From assembly GCF_000317025.1 (NCBI RefSeq), contig NC_019689.1:186001-250000 (forward strand): a stretch of 64,000 bases of DNA, given 5' to 3'. This document shows positions 23,004 to 32,456 of this stretch, piece by piece. The stretch comes from Pleurocapsa sp. PCC 7327. GTDB taxonomy: Bacteria > Cyanobacteriota > Cyanobacteriia > Cyanobacteriales > Microcystaceae. The notes beneath the pieces are model-generated. The model was not told the origin of the DNA, did no database searches, and was given only the letters and a program-made list of their open reading frames with translations. Made by a program: the position numbers and the translations under genes. Numbering within the stretch: position 1 is the stretch's first letter; the number at the start of each line of letters is the position of its first letter.

Positions 23004-23840
23004 CTAACTTGCGATCACGGCTGGAGGATTAGTTTGAGAAACAACTGGTTGGCGAGTTTTCAGATTAAAGCGGAATCCATGGGGCAGAACGTGCAATTCG
23101 ACTCCACACACAGCTATGGGTTCGTCTTTTAGCACTTTATCTAAATTATTATAAGTTGCTTCAGATTCATCCACAATCGTAACAGAGCCGCGCCCGACCA
23201 CTCTCACTTCATCGCCATTGACGATTATTGCCGTATCCTCGTCGATGCCGAATCCTAAATCGGCGGGCTGCTGGACTAGCGCTGCGATTAAGCGTCCTAG
23301 CCGTCCGCGTTGGGCAAAGTGCTGGTCGATAACAATCCCCGGTAAAAAGCCCATACCCGGTTCCATTTCTACCACATCCGCACGGGGGTTAGTTTCGGAG
23401 TCGCCTTCTATAATCATGACATCGGGCATCATGGCAGCTCCCGCACTCGTACCGCCTACGACCATTCCTTGGGTATGCCGTTGATGAAGTAACTCGTCGA
23501 GTTTAGTGCCTTTGATATATTCAATAATGCGAGCTTGATCTCCTCCCGTAAAAAATACCCCCGTTGCCTTCTCGATAATTTCTAAATTTTCTGGGCGTTC
23601 GGCATCATCGCGACGTTCGGTATCGACAACGCGCACGTCTTCAACACCCAGTCGCTCGAATATGTGCATATATTCTTCTCCGACTTCACCGGGTAAGCTA
23701 GTTGCAGCGGTTAATACAGCAATCCTAGCTTTAGTTCCTCCGGCGCGGCGCACAAACTCGCGCAAGACATTACAATCTCCGCTTTTGTCCTCTGCACCGC
23801 CAATAATCACCAATTCCCCCCGATGGCTTTTTTCTTCCAT
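23004..23840 (-). CDS. cphB: cyanophycinase
   Basis: Serine-type exopeptidase that degrades cyanophycin, the Asp-Arg nitrogen reserve polymer, to beta-Asp-Arg dipeptides in the cytoplasm. The catalytic nucleophile lies in GGTSAGAAM (Ser132), with the family features LVIIGGAEDK near the start, FFTGGDQARI at 96-105 and DQHFAQRGRLGRL. The 278-residue length matches characterised cyanobacterial enzymes. Cyanophycin synthetase (cphA), often next to cphB, is absent here: the downstream neighbour is rpmA and upstream is a 668-base non-coding gap. Confidence 0.95.
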   Translation of the reverse strand: MEEKSHRGELVIIGGAEDKSGDCNVLREFVRRAGGTKARIAVLTAATSLPGEVGEEYMHIFERLGVEDVRVVDTERRDDAERPENLEIIEKATGVFFTGGDQARIIEYIKGTKLDELLHQRHTQGMVVGGTSAGAAMMPDVMIIEGDSETNPRADVVEMEPGMGFLPGIVIDQHFAQRGRLGRLIAALVQQPADLGFGIDEDTAIIVNGDEVRVVGRGSVTIVDESEATYNNLDKVLKDEPIAVCGVELHVLPHGFRFNLKTRQPVVSQTNPPAVIAS

Positions 23841-24508
23841 AGAATCCTCTTATCAAGTTATCAGTTACTAGCGACCGATAATTATTGCACGGGCCTAGGA
23901 TTTTTGTCTCCGTACAGTTGTTTAATTTAGGTCGCACTGTATCTGTGAAGCGATCGCTCCTTTATCGCTAGAAATTTTTCAAAAAACTAGAACAACTTAA
24001 ATTATAGAAATAGTGCGGTTTTGGCTGAGTCCGCCAATAGTCATAAATTTTTCTGGCAATGAAAATCACAGCTTTCTATCTTTTCTATCTAAAGATAGAA
24101 GAAAAAAAGTGAAATTTTTTGATTTTTCTCCATGATTTGTCTTTCTAATCAGCAAACATACTACATAGCAATCCTAAATCATTTGTGAATGTAGTGCGGA
24201 AAGCGAAGCGTGTCCGTAGTACATATGTCCCGATCGCGAGCGAAAGCTCTCCCGCATTACAATTTTTATGAATCAACTAGAATTGCCATATTTCCCAATC
24301 GGCTTGCTACACGCGCTACTACTAAAAAATAGTCAAGATTTGTATCCTACTGTATAAAAACAATCCGGCGATCCTTGTAATTTTGAAGGGTTTGTTAGCC
24401 TAAGAAAGGCAATATAAAGGTTTTTTCAGAATGGCTCTGTTGGCTTAAATTTTCTAAAACTTTAGATATTGCGCCTATCTACGGGATTAGCTCCTAAGTA
24501 TATCTTCA
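23841..24508. other. long intergenic region between cphB and the sensor kinase
   Basis: No ORF here looks like a gene. It holds a perfect eight-base palindrome with a two-base centre (TTCTATCT at 24083-24090, AGATAGAA at 24093-24100) and the inverted-repeat element 24190-24261. The last 250 bases are the AT-rich leader of the kinase gene, with no recognised riboswitch. Confidence 0.5.
24190..24261. repeat. 72-bp inverted-repeat element
   Basis: TGTAGTGCGGA (24190-24200) is nearly the reverse complement of TCCCGCATTACA (24250-24261). The interior contains shorter mirror segments (AAGCGAAGCG and GAGCGAAAGCTC). No coding potential; the form fits a small non-autonomous mobile element. Confidence 0.5.
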
Positions 24509-27500
24509 ATGCTAGAACTGTTGCAAAACTTTTTTTCTTCTAGACAGTTTATTCCTCATGGTCACTGCTACCTCTGGAAGTTGGAGATAGTATGGCTCCA
24601 CCTGTTGTCGGATTCCCTAATCGCGCTAGCTTATTATTCCATTCCGATTATGCTGGTCTACTTCGTGCGCCAGCGACGAGATGTTCCCTTTAAGAGAATT
24701 TTCTGGATGTTTAGCGCCTTTATTACTGCCTGCGGCACGACTCATATGATGGAAGTTTGGACGCTCTGGCATCCGACCTATTGGCTTTCCGGAACAATTA
24801 AAGCGATTACAGCATTGGTTTCTCTCTACACTGCCTCAGAACTGTATCCCTTAATTCCCCAGGTACTTTCCCTACCGAGTCCCGAACAATTAGAGATTGC
24901 CAACCGAGCGCTAGCTGAGAAGATCGAAGAGCGCCAGCAAGCAGAAGCCGAGATCCGCAAGCTTAATGCCGACTTAGAACAACGAGTTAGCGATCGCACT
25001 GCCGAGCTTGAGGCTGTTTCACTAGAAGCCCAGAATTATGCTGCCCAACTTGTATTAGCAATGGATATTGCCCAAATGGGAGCTTGGAACTGGGATATGA
25101 AAGCCAATAAAGTCGAATTGACGGTTCGAGGCAGACATATTTTTGACTATAACGACACAGAAGAAGTTACCTATGAAAATTGGAAAGAGCGAGTGCATCC
25201 TAACGATTTAGAGCGAGTTGAAGCATTAGTTCAAAAAGCTTTGAACGATAGAGAAGACTATAAAGCGCGGTATCGGGTAATTGGGTCGGATGGCAACGTG
25301 CGCTGGGTGGATGCATTAGGGCGATTCTACTATGATGCCGAGGATCGTCCGGTGCGGATGATTGGTGTCGTTTCTGATATTAGCGATCGCAAGCTGGCCG
25401 AGGAAGCCCTCAAAAAGAGCGAGGAACGCTATCGGGTGCTAGCCGAAAACATTCCGCCAATGGTTTGGATTGCCCGTCCCGATGGGGTTGTGGAATACTT
25501 AAACCAGCGCTGGCTCGACTATACAGGACTGCAACCGCACGAAACCCTAGGGTGGGATTGGCAGCAAGTTCTGCATCCCGACGATCGCCTCTTGACTTTC
25601 CAGCAGTGGACGACCAGTCTGGCGAGTGGCAACCCCTATGAGGTTCAATATCGCTTGAGACGCTACGATGGCGAGTATCGCTGGCACATCGGGCGGGGCA
25701 TTCCCATCCGCGACGATCGCGGGGTCATTACTTATTGGTTTGGAACCTGCACCGATATCGACGATCGCATGCGTGCCGAAGCCGTCCTGCACGAAAAAAT
25801 GACAATCCTGAATGCAGTCAATCAAGCCACGACCACCCTAATCTTTGCCAAAGATTGGCAGGGGCGCGTGCTGATGGCTAATCCAGAGACGCTCCGCTTG
25901 ATGGGCAAGTCGGAAAATGAAGTTCTCGGTCGCACGGACGTGGATTTCCAGATCGACCGCGAACAGGCACAGCAGATTATGGAACACGATCGCTCGGTGA
26001 TGGAAACCGGGCAGGTGCAAGTCTTCGAGGAACAATTGAGCTTGCCCGAAGGAACGCGCACGTTTCTGGCGACCAAATCGCCTTATCGAGACGAACGGGG
26101 CAATGTCATCGGCACGATCGGCGTAGCAACCGATATCACCGAGCGCAAGCGAGCTGAACGAGAGTTGCAAGAGAGCGAACGTCGCTATGCTACCCTCGCC
26201 CAACTATCACCCGTCGGGATCTTTCGCTGCGATCGCGAGGGCAACTGTATTTATGCCAACGAGCGCTGGCTCGAAATCGCCGGACTCTCGTCCGAAGAAG
26301 CACGCGGCACGGGTTGGAAGGGCGCGCTTCACCCCGACGATCGCGAGCGAGTCATTAATGAATGGAAGCAAGCGGTTGAAGAAGGTCAGCCTTTTTATTC
26401 GGAATATCGCTTCCAACGCCCCGACGGAACGATTAGCTGGGTATTGGGACAAGCACTGCCCGAAACTGAAGCCGACGGTCAAGTTATTAGCTATGTCGGA
26501 ACGATTACCGATATCACCGATCGCAAGCAAATAGAAGATGCATTGCGCCAGAGCGAGGAAAAGCGTCGATTAACACTAGCTTTAACTCATATCGGTAGTT
26601 GGGATTGGAATATTGAGGAAAATATCTTAACTTGGAACGAAAACCATTTCCGGTTGCTGGGATTGCGACCAGGAGAAATAGAAAGCAGCTATCAGACGTG
26701 GCGCGATCGCGTTCACCCCGAAGATGTCGAACGGGTCGAGCAAGCCCTTGCCCGTGCCGTGGTCGATCGAGCCGATTTTGAAGCCGAATACCGCATCATC
26801 TACCCGAATGGAACCGTTCGTTGGCTGATGAGCAAAGGTCGGGGGCTTTATGACGAGCACAGAAAGCCAATACGGATGCTTGGGGTAGTTTTCGACATCA
26901 GCGATCGCAAGCAGGCGGAGGAAGCGCTGCGAGAAAGCGAAGACCGTTTCCGGCGTTCGATTCTCGATGCGCCGCTCCCTATCATTCTCCATGCCGAAGA
27001 TGGAGAAGTCTTGTTCGTTAACCGTATCTGGACAGAAATAACAGGCTACGCACCAGAAGATCTTCCCACGATCGCCGATTGGACTCAACGCGCCTATGGA
27101 GAACGCTCACAAGAGGTCAAAGCTATCATCGATCGCCTTTACAGCTTGGACAGATCGGTCAGAGAGGGAGAATTTACCATCAGAACGCGCACGGGAGCGA
27201 CCCGCATTTGGGACTTTTCTTCTGCTCCCTTGGGCAAACTGCCCGATGGCAGGCATTTGGTCATCAGTACGGCACTTGACGTGACCGGACGCAAGCAAAC
27301 CGAAGAAGCGCTGCGAGAGAGCGAAGAACAATATCGCATGACCTTCGATTTGGCAGCGGTTGGCGTTTGTCACGTGGCTCTCGACGGTCGCTGGCTACGA
27401 TTTAATCAAAAAATTTGCGAAATCACAGGCTATAGCTGTGTGGAGTTGATGGGGATGACCTATCAGGAAATTATCCATCCAGACGACTTGGAAACCGATC

Positions 27501-28459
27501 GCAATTACGTTCGTCAGTTAGTAGCTGGAGAGATTCCCAATTTTTCGATGGAGAAAAGATACATCCGCAAAGATGGCTCTACCGTTTGGGTCAATCTCGC
27601 CGTTTCGCTAGCCCGCGAAGCCGTTTCCGGCGACGGTAGCGGTCGCCTGGGAAGACCGAAATACACGATCGGAGTCGTCGAAGACATCAGCGATCGCAAG
27701 CAAGCCGAACTCCAGCTTCAGCAACAAGCAAGCGAACTCAGCCAGTTGAACGCAGCCTTGACGCAAACAACTTCCCAGTTAGCAAAACGCAATCAAGAGC
27801 TGGATCGCTTCGTCTACGTCGTCTCGCACGACCTGAAGGCACCGTTGCGAGCGATCGCTAATCTCTCTCAATGGATCGAAGAAGACCTCGAAGGGCAATT
27901 GCCCGAAGAAAACCAATACCAGATGGAGCTTCTGCGGCAAAGAGTCTATCGCATGGAGAGCCTCATCAACGGATTACTACAATATTCTCGCGTCGGTCGT
28001 AGCGAAGTTGCCACAGAAACCGTGAACGTTGGCGAACTGCTTGACGAGGTACTCGATTCCCTTGCTCCTCCAGCTACTTTTACCATCTCCGTGCCACCCC
28101 AGACGCCGACAATCGTCGCTAAACGGCTGCTTCTCACCCAAGTATTTGCCAATCTGATTGGCAATGCCATCAAACACCACCATCGTCCCGACGGGCGCAT
28201 CGAGATTACTGCTACAGAAAAAGGAGATTACTATGAATTTGCCATAACCGATGACGGACCCGGCATCGCTCCCGAATATCACGAAAGGATTTTTGGCATC
28301 TTTCAAACGCTCAAAGCCAATCACTCTCATGAAAGCACCGGAATCGGTTTATCCATTGTTAAAAAAATTATTGAAACCGAGGGGGGCGAGATAGTCCTGG
28401 AGTCAGAGTTAGACAAAGGAGCGACTTTCCGCTTTACTTGGCCCAAGTCAAAAAGTTAA
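24509..28459 (+). CDS. ethylene-receptor-like multi-PAS sensor histidine kinase
   Basis: A 1316-residue membrane sensor kinase. The N-terminus (about 25-120) has three transmembrane helices matching the plant ETR1 ethylene-binding domain, with Asp35 in SDSLIALAYYSIP and the copper ligands Cys75 and His79 in ACGTTHMMEVW. A coiled coil (about 135-175) leads into seven PAS/PAC units spanning roughly 180-1075, each closing with a DISDRK-like motif. The kinase core has HisKA with phosphorylatable His1107 (VVSHDLKAPLRA) and a HATPase domain with DDGPGIAPEYHERIF and STGIGLSIVKKIIE. No receiver domain or adjacent response regulator is seen. Synechocystis has a related ethylene/light receptor; the ligands of these PAS domains are unknown. 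Confidence 0.92.
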   Translation: MLELLQNFFSSRQFIPHGHCYLWKLEIVWLHLLSDSLIALAYYSIPIMLVYFVRQRRDVPFKRIFWMFSAFITACGTTHMMEVWTLWHPTYWLSGTIKAITALVSLYTASELYPLIPQVLSLPSPEQLEIANRALAEKIEERQQAEAEIRKLNADLEQRVSDRTAELEAVSLEAQNYAAQLVLAMDIAQMGAWNWDMKANKVELTVRGRHIFDYNDTEEVTYENWKERVHPNDLERVEALVQKALNDREDYKARYRVIGSDGNVRWVDALGRFYYDAEDRPVRMIGVVSDISDRKLAEEALKKSEERYRVLAENIPPMVWIARPDGVVEYLNQRWLDYTGLQPHETLGWDWQQVLHPDDRLLTFQQWTTSLASGNPYEVQYRLRRYDGEYRWHIGRGIPIRDDRGVITYWFGTCTDIDDRMRAEAVLHEKMTILNAVNQATTTLIFAKDWQGRVLMANPETLRLMGKSENEVLGRTDVDFQIDREQAQQIMEHDRSVMETGQVQVFEEQLSLPEGTRTFLATKSPYRDERGNVIGTIGVATDITERKRAERELQESERRYATLAQLSPVGIFRCDREGNCIYANERWLEIAGLSSEEARGTGWKGALHPDDRERVINEWKQAVEEGQPFYSEYRFQRPDGTISWVLGQALPETEADGQVISYVGTITDITDRKQIEDALRQSEEKRRLTLALTHIGSWDWNIEENILTWNENHFRLLGLRPGEIESSYQTWRDRVHPEDVERVEQALARAVVDRADFEAEYRIIYPNGTVRWLMSKGRGLYDEHRKPIRMLGVVFDISDRKQAEEALRESEDRFRRSILDAPLPIILHAEDGEVLFVNRIWTEITGYAPEDLPTIADWTQRAYGERSQEVKAIIDRLYSLDRSVREGEFTIRTRTGATRIWDFSSAPLGKLPDGRHLVISTALDVTGRKQTEEALRESEEQYRMTFDLAAVGVCHVALDGRWLRFNQKICEITGYSCVELMGMTYQEIIHPDDLETDRNYVRQLVAGEIPNFSMEKRYIRKDGSTVWVNLAVSLAREAVSGDGSGRLGRPKYTIGVVEDISDRKQAELQLQQQASELSQLNAALTQTTSQLAKRNQELDRFVYVVSHDLKAPLRAIANLSQWIEEDLEGQLPEENQYQMELLRQRVYRMESLINGLLQYSRVGRSEVATETVNVGELLDEVLDSLAPPATFTISVPPQTPTIVAKRLLLTQVFANLIGNAIKHHHRPDGRIEITATEKGDYYEFAITDDGPGIAPEYHERIFGIFQTLKANHSHESTGIGLSIVKKIIETEGGEIVLESELDKGATFRFTWPKSKS

Positions 28460-28481
28460 TGCAGATTTTTGCGAATTAGTA

Positions 28482-30326
28482 TTATTCATCAGTTACCTTC
28501 TGCGATGGCGGCATACCCTTTAGGGAAATCAGCGCTTCCATAACCAATTTAGCAACGGGTGCTGCGACAGTAGAGCCAAAGGTATTTTCGCCCTTGGGTT
28601 CGTCCACAATGACAAGAATGACGTAGCGAGGAGATTCGACCGGAAAAATTCCCACAAAGCTGGTAATTTTGGCACCGGGAATATAGCCTCCACCCGCGCC
28701 CGCTTTTTGGGCCGTTCCTGTTTTTCCGGCGATGCGATAGCCGGGAATTCGAGCGGGTTTGCCCGTTCCGTCAGTTACGACGGTTTCCATCATTTCTACA
28801 ACTTCTCGGCTAGTCTTGGACGAGAAAATCCGATGAGTCTTAAAAGAAGGTTGCCAGTGGAGATGTCCTTTAGCATCGACTAATCCTCGCACCACGTGAG
28901 GCGTGACCAGCTTGCCGCCATTAGCTAGGGCGCCATGTAGCTGAACTAATTTTATCGGAGTTAGGGAAAAGCCTTGACCGAAGGAAGCGGTGGCAGCTTC
29001 AATCGCCTTGGCACTAAATTCGGATTTGCTTTTGAGAGATCCGGCAACCTCGCCGGGGAGATCGATTCCTACTCTTTTTCCGAGTTCGAGTTTCTGGAGA
29101 CTTTTGTAGTAATCTTTGCGGCTAAGTCGATTCATGATTTGAATCATGGCGATATTGCTAGAAGTTTGCAAGACTTCCGCTATACTCAACGAGCCAAATT
29201 TCTCTCTAGTGGCATTGTAGATCTCCCAGCCATCGACAGTAATCGAGCCAGAGTCATAGAAGCGACTGTTGGGTTCGATCGCACCTCGCTCTAGCGCGAT
29301 CGCGATATTGATTGGCTTAAAGGTCGAACCCGGTTCGTAGCGATCGGCAACCGTCCAATTTTTAAACAGTTCGACTTGGGAGCGATGGTACTGATTGGGA
29401 TTAAAGATTGGCTCGCAAACGAGCGTTACCAGAGAGCCATCGGTTGCATCCATAACGATAACCGCACCTCGTTTGGCATGATATTTTCTCAGTTGTTGCT
29501 TTAGAGCAGAACGAGCTGCTCTTTGCAGGCGCAGGTCAATAGTAAGTTGCAACTGCAAATGGTCGAAATTCAAGAGATTTTTGGGCAGATAGGCTGGCAC
29601 GATCGTCCCATCTCTAGAACTTCTAAGCGAGAAGCTCGTCGAGCTTCTCTCTAGCAACAGTTGCTGGCTGCTTTCGACTCCCGCCTGACCTTTATACTCG
29701 CGATCGACGTAACCTACCGCTTCAGCAGCCATTTCTTGTTGCGGATAAAAACGGGAATAGCGTTCTTGCACGTCGATGCCATTAAAATTTAGTTTCTTGA
29801 TTTTCTCGGCGATATCTTCCGTCAAACTCCCAGAAAGGAGAATTCCCGTTTTTTGTTGTCCAAACTGCTCTAGCAGGTTTTGCTCGGTCGTGTCTCCTAA
29901 AGACTGGGCAAGCTTGGTTGCAACTTCCTCTTTTGGTGACTCGAACAGTTTCGGATGCACGAAAAGGCTATAAGTTAGCCGACTGGTGGCGAGCGCGTTT
30001 CCTTGGCTATCGACGATCGTCCGTCGAGGAATGTAAGGACGGACTTTTATGACTTGCTGCTGTCTGGCTTTTTGCCGCAGCTCGTCGCCTTGAACGACTT
30101 GTAACTGATACAGCCTCCATCCCAAGCCGACACATCCGGCTACCATAACTCCCCAAACGAGAAGTAACCTGACCTTCGGTAACTTAGCAGGGTTGAGTTC
30201 GGTTTTGGCTTTGGAAGGAGAGCGACGGGAATTCTGACGGGGAGAAGGTCTTTTTTTGTGTGATGGTTGTTTTTTCGCGGGATCTCTGGCTCTTGAGAAT
30301 GTGACTTTGGAGGTTGAATCAGTCAT
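28482..30326 (-). CDS. ftsI: class B penicillin-binding protein, FtsI/PBP3
   Basis: Septal transpeptidase that crosslinks peptidoglycan at division. A basic cytoplasmic tail (1-50) and one membrane anchor (52-70) precede the PBP dimer region (RPYIPRRTIVDSQGNALA) and the transpeptidase domain with STFK at 334-337, SSN in LQTSSNIAMIQI and KTGTAQ. 614 residues, normal. It ends the minus-strand run after the small FtsL-like gene, the usual ftsL-ftsI order in other bacteria. A class B elongation enzyme is the alternative; the FtsL-like neighbour favours FtsI. Confidence 0.93.
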   Translation of the reverse strand: MTDSTSKVTFSRARDPAKKQPSHKKRPSPRQNSRRSPSKAKTELNPAKLPKVRLLLVWGVMVAGCVGLGWRLYQLQVVQGDELRQKARQQQVIKVRPYIPRRTIVDSQGNALATSRLTYSLFVHPKLFESPKEEVATKLAQSLGDTTEQNLLEQFGQQKTGILLSGSLTEDIAEKIKKLNFNGIDVQERYSRFYPQQEMAAEAVGYVDREYKGQAGVESSQQLLLERSSTSFSLRSSRDGTIVPAYLPKNLLNFDHLQLQLTIDLRLQRAARSALKQQLRKYHAKRGAVIVMDATDGSLVTLVCEPIFNPNQYHRSQVELFKNWTVADRYEPGSTFKPINIAIALERGAIEPNSRFYDSGSITVDGWEIYNATREKFGSLSIAEVLQTSSNIAMIQIMNRLSRKDYYKSLQKLELGKRVGIDLPGEVAGSLKSKSEFSAKAIEAATASFGQGFSLTPIKLVQLHGALANGGKLVTPHVVRGLVDAKGHLHWQPSFKTHRIFSSKTSREVVEMMETVVTDGTGKPARIPGYRIAGKTGTAQKAGAGGGYIPGAKITSFVGIFPVESPRYVILVIVDEPKGENTFGSTVAAPVAKLVMEALISLKGMPPSQKVTDE

Positions 30327-30404
30327 TGGTTGTTGTTTGTTTGTTACTGGTTATTAGTTATTTGGAGAAAATTTTTTGCCAACTAACTACTAACCACTAA
30401 CAAT

Positions 30405-30899
30405 TTAGTAGGCTACGGGAGTTTTACCGATGATGGGTTTATATTTAGCAGTCGCTTTTTGAGGTTGGCTTCGAGAAGGCACGGGTGTTGGAGAAAGAAA
30501 GACGATTTGACCCGGATGAAGATTAGCGAGTCCTGTTTCCGGTTTTTCGGCTTGTTGGGCGAGTTGGTTTTTTATCGTTTCGTTCATCGCTGTTAGATGA
30601 CGTTCGTGTCGCTGCAAAGTTTCTAATTTTTTATACTCCTGACCCCAGATCCTCGGAGTATAAACGCTCCAGGCATAAACTCCCAATACGGAAGCTACCA
30701 GACAAAAAGCAATTCCAGATGACAGCTTTTGTAGGAATAGGAGCGATCGCCATTGAGAAGACAATCGACGCGATCGCGGGGGCAATGGTTTGACGTTTTG
30801 CCGCAACGCTGGCGAAGCAGCCAAAGGGCGAGTCGCTTTGTGGGAACGAGAATTTCTCGGTAAAGTTGCCGATCTTTTAGAATGATTATGCAAAGACAT
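30405..30899 (-). CDS. FtsL-like bitopic division protein (candidate)
   Basis: A small protein of about 164 residues with an FtsL plan: a basic cytoplasmic tail of about 55 residues, one hydrophobic segment (SSGIAFCLVASVLGVYAWSVY) and a periplasmic helix rich in Leu/Glu/Gln (KLETLQRHERHLTAMNETIKNQ) that would form a coiled coil, then LHPGQIVFLSPTPVP. It lies 78 bases upstream of ftsI on the same strand. I favour the ATG at 30899, with AGGG before it; upstream in-frame starts at 30938 and 30950 would lengthen the tail. Sequence identity with known FtsL proteins is low, so the call rests on topology and position. Confidence 0.65.
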   Translation of the reverse strand: MSLHNHSKRSATLPRNSRSHKATRPLAASPALRQNVKPLPPRSRRLSSQWRSLLFLQKLSSGIAFCLVASVLGVYAWSVYTPRIWGQEYKKLETLQRHERHLTAMNETIKNQLAQQAEKPETGLANLHPGQIVFLSPTPVPSRSQPQKATAKYKPIIGKTPVAY

Positions 30900-30997
30900 A
30901 TCCGACCCTGCGGTTAATGGTGTATATTTTAGGGGCATTATAACCGTCAAGAGTCGGAATTCAGAATTTAAGTTTCCTTGAGTCTTGTTAAAATTCT

Positions 30998-32371
30998 TCA
31001 GAAAAAGCGCGAGAGAATTAAATAAATCAAGCGAAAAATTGCTGTAATTGCGATCGCGGTTGCTCCTCCCAAAACGGCAATAATCGCGACAACCGAAATG
31101 GCTAACCCGCCCCGCAGGGCTGGGATCGACATGAGTAGGAATGTCAGAACTGCCAAAATTGGTAAATCCTTGCCCTCAATTCCCCGGCGATATAGCGTAT
31201 AAATCAGTCCTCCCAAGCACATTCCCCATAAACCAAGAGCGATACCGGGGAAAGGCAATAAGCTGGTAAAAGCAATGTACGATAAAGCCCCTTCAAATCC
31301 CATAAAAGCTGCACTACCAAGCACTTCTAGCAAGGAAAAAGGCTTTCGCGTTGACAGTGCAGCGGGAGGTAGATTGGCGGGAGTGGGTTTTCCTTGCCGA
31401 GATCCCGCTTGGACGAGCGAGGGTCGATCGAGGGCATTGAGGACATCCTGGGCTGACTGAAAGCGATCTTTAGGGGTTGGTAAGAGCATGCGATCTAAGA
31501 TGGCAGCCAAGGAATCGCTCACTTGCGGGGCATGAGTCCGCCAATTCCAGCCATGATGATAAGAATCGTAAAGTTCCTCCGGTTTTTTCCCCGTCAGTAA
31601 ATTCAGACAAGTGGTAGCCAAGGCATATAAATCGGTCGAGGGATACACTTGAGAACCCGCCATCTGTTCGGGCGGCGCAAATCCCATCGAATAAATCCCT
31701 GTAGATTTTCCCGACGGCGTGCTGCCTATTGCCTGTTGCTTGACAGCACCAAAATCGAGCAGATATAAACGCCCGTTGCGATCGCGCATGATATTAGAAG
31801 GTTTGATATCTCGATGGATCGAGCCATTTTCGTGAACGAATTTGAGAACCTTCAGCATTTCTATCAGGAGATGGCGGATTTGGGCTTCTGAGAATTGTCC
31901 TTGGGCAGTCAGTTCTTCTTCTAACGTTTGTCCGTCAATAAATTCCTGTACTAAATAAAAAAATCGATCTTGTTGACCGCTAGACCGATTGAGAGCGATT
32001 AACGGAAAAAAGGCATATAAATCGGGGATTTGCTCGTGTCGGTTGCCTAAGTTTTCTAGTACGATGGCTTCCCTCTCAAACAGGTTCTGGGCAATTTCTA
32101 GCTGCTGCTGATTTAAATTTCCGCTAGGCTGAAACTGTTTGACAACGCACGATCGCAGGGTGGGAGAAAAGCGATCGCGAGCCAGATAGGCTGCCCCAAA
32201 TCCCCCCTGTCCCAACAATCGTACCGGAATGTAATGCCCGCCCAAAATTAGCGGCATACCGCAGCTAGTACAGTATTTCTGCTGGACGCTTTTTAGCGTT
32301 GAGGGATCGTCGAGATCGGCAAAAAGATTTTTAGGGCGAGGACAACCCGGACGAGTGCAAAGAATTTCCAT
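30998..32371 (-). CDS. serine/threonine protein kinase with N-terminal zinc ribbon
   Basis: Hanks-type kinase of a form common in cyanobacteria: an N-terminal four-cysteine ribbon (CTRPGCPRPKN and YCTSCGMPL), then the kinase with glycine loop LLGQGGFGAAYLARDR, catalytic loop HRDIKPSNIM, metal-binding LLDFGAV in place of the usual DFG-A, and GFAPPEQ. After about residue 345 come a linker and four or so hydrophobic segments, so it is anchored with the kinase on the cytoplasmic side. I start at the ATG at 32371 (MEILCTRPGC), the family start. It lies just upstream of the FtsL-like gene, hinting at a link to division or wall synthesis; inference only. Confidence 0.93.
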   Translation of the reverse strand: MEILCTRPGCPRPKNLFADLDDPSTLKSVQQKYCTSCGMPLILGGHYIPVRLLGQGGFGAAYLARDRFSPTLRSCVVKQFQPSGNLNQQQLEIAQNLFEREAIVLENLGNRHEQIPDLYAFFPLIALNRSSGQQDRFFYLVQEFIDGQTLEEELTAQGQFSEAQIRHLLIEMLKVLKFVHENGSIHRDIKPSNIMRDRNGRLYLLDFGAVKQQAIGSTPSGKSTGIYSMGFAPPEQMAGSQVYPSTDLYALATTCLNLLTGKKPEELYDSYHHGWNWRTHAPQVSDSLAAILDRMLLPTPKDRFQSAQDVLNALDRPSLVQAGSRQGKPTPANLPPAALSTRKPFSLLEVLGSAAFMGFEGALSYIAFTSLLPFPGIALGLWGMCLGGLIYTLYRRGIEGKDLPILAVLTFLLMSIPALRGGLAISVVAIIAVLGGATAIAITAIFRLIYLILSRFF

Positions 32372-32456
32372 GGATGCATAAATCCAATTCGCAATTCGCA
32401 ATTTTTATCCCATTAGTTATTAATTGTGAACTGTGAACCGACAAATGCCAATTAAC

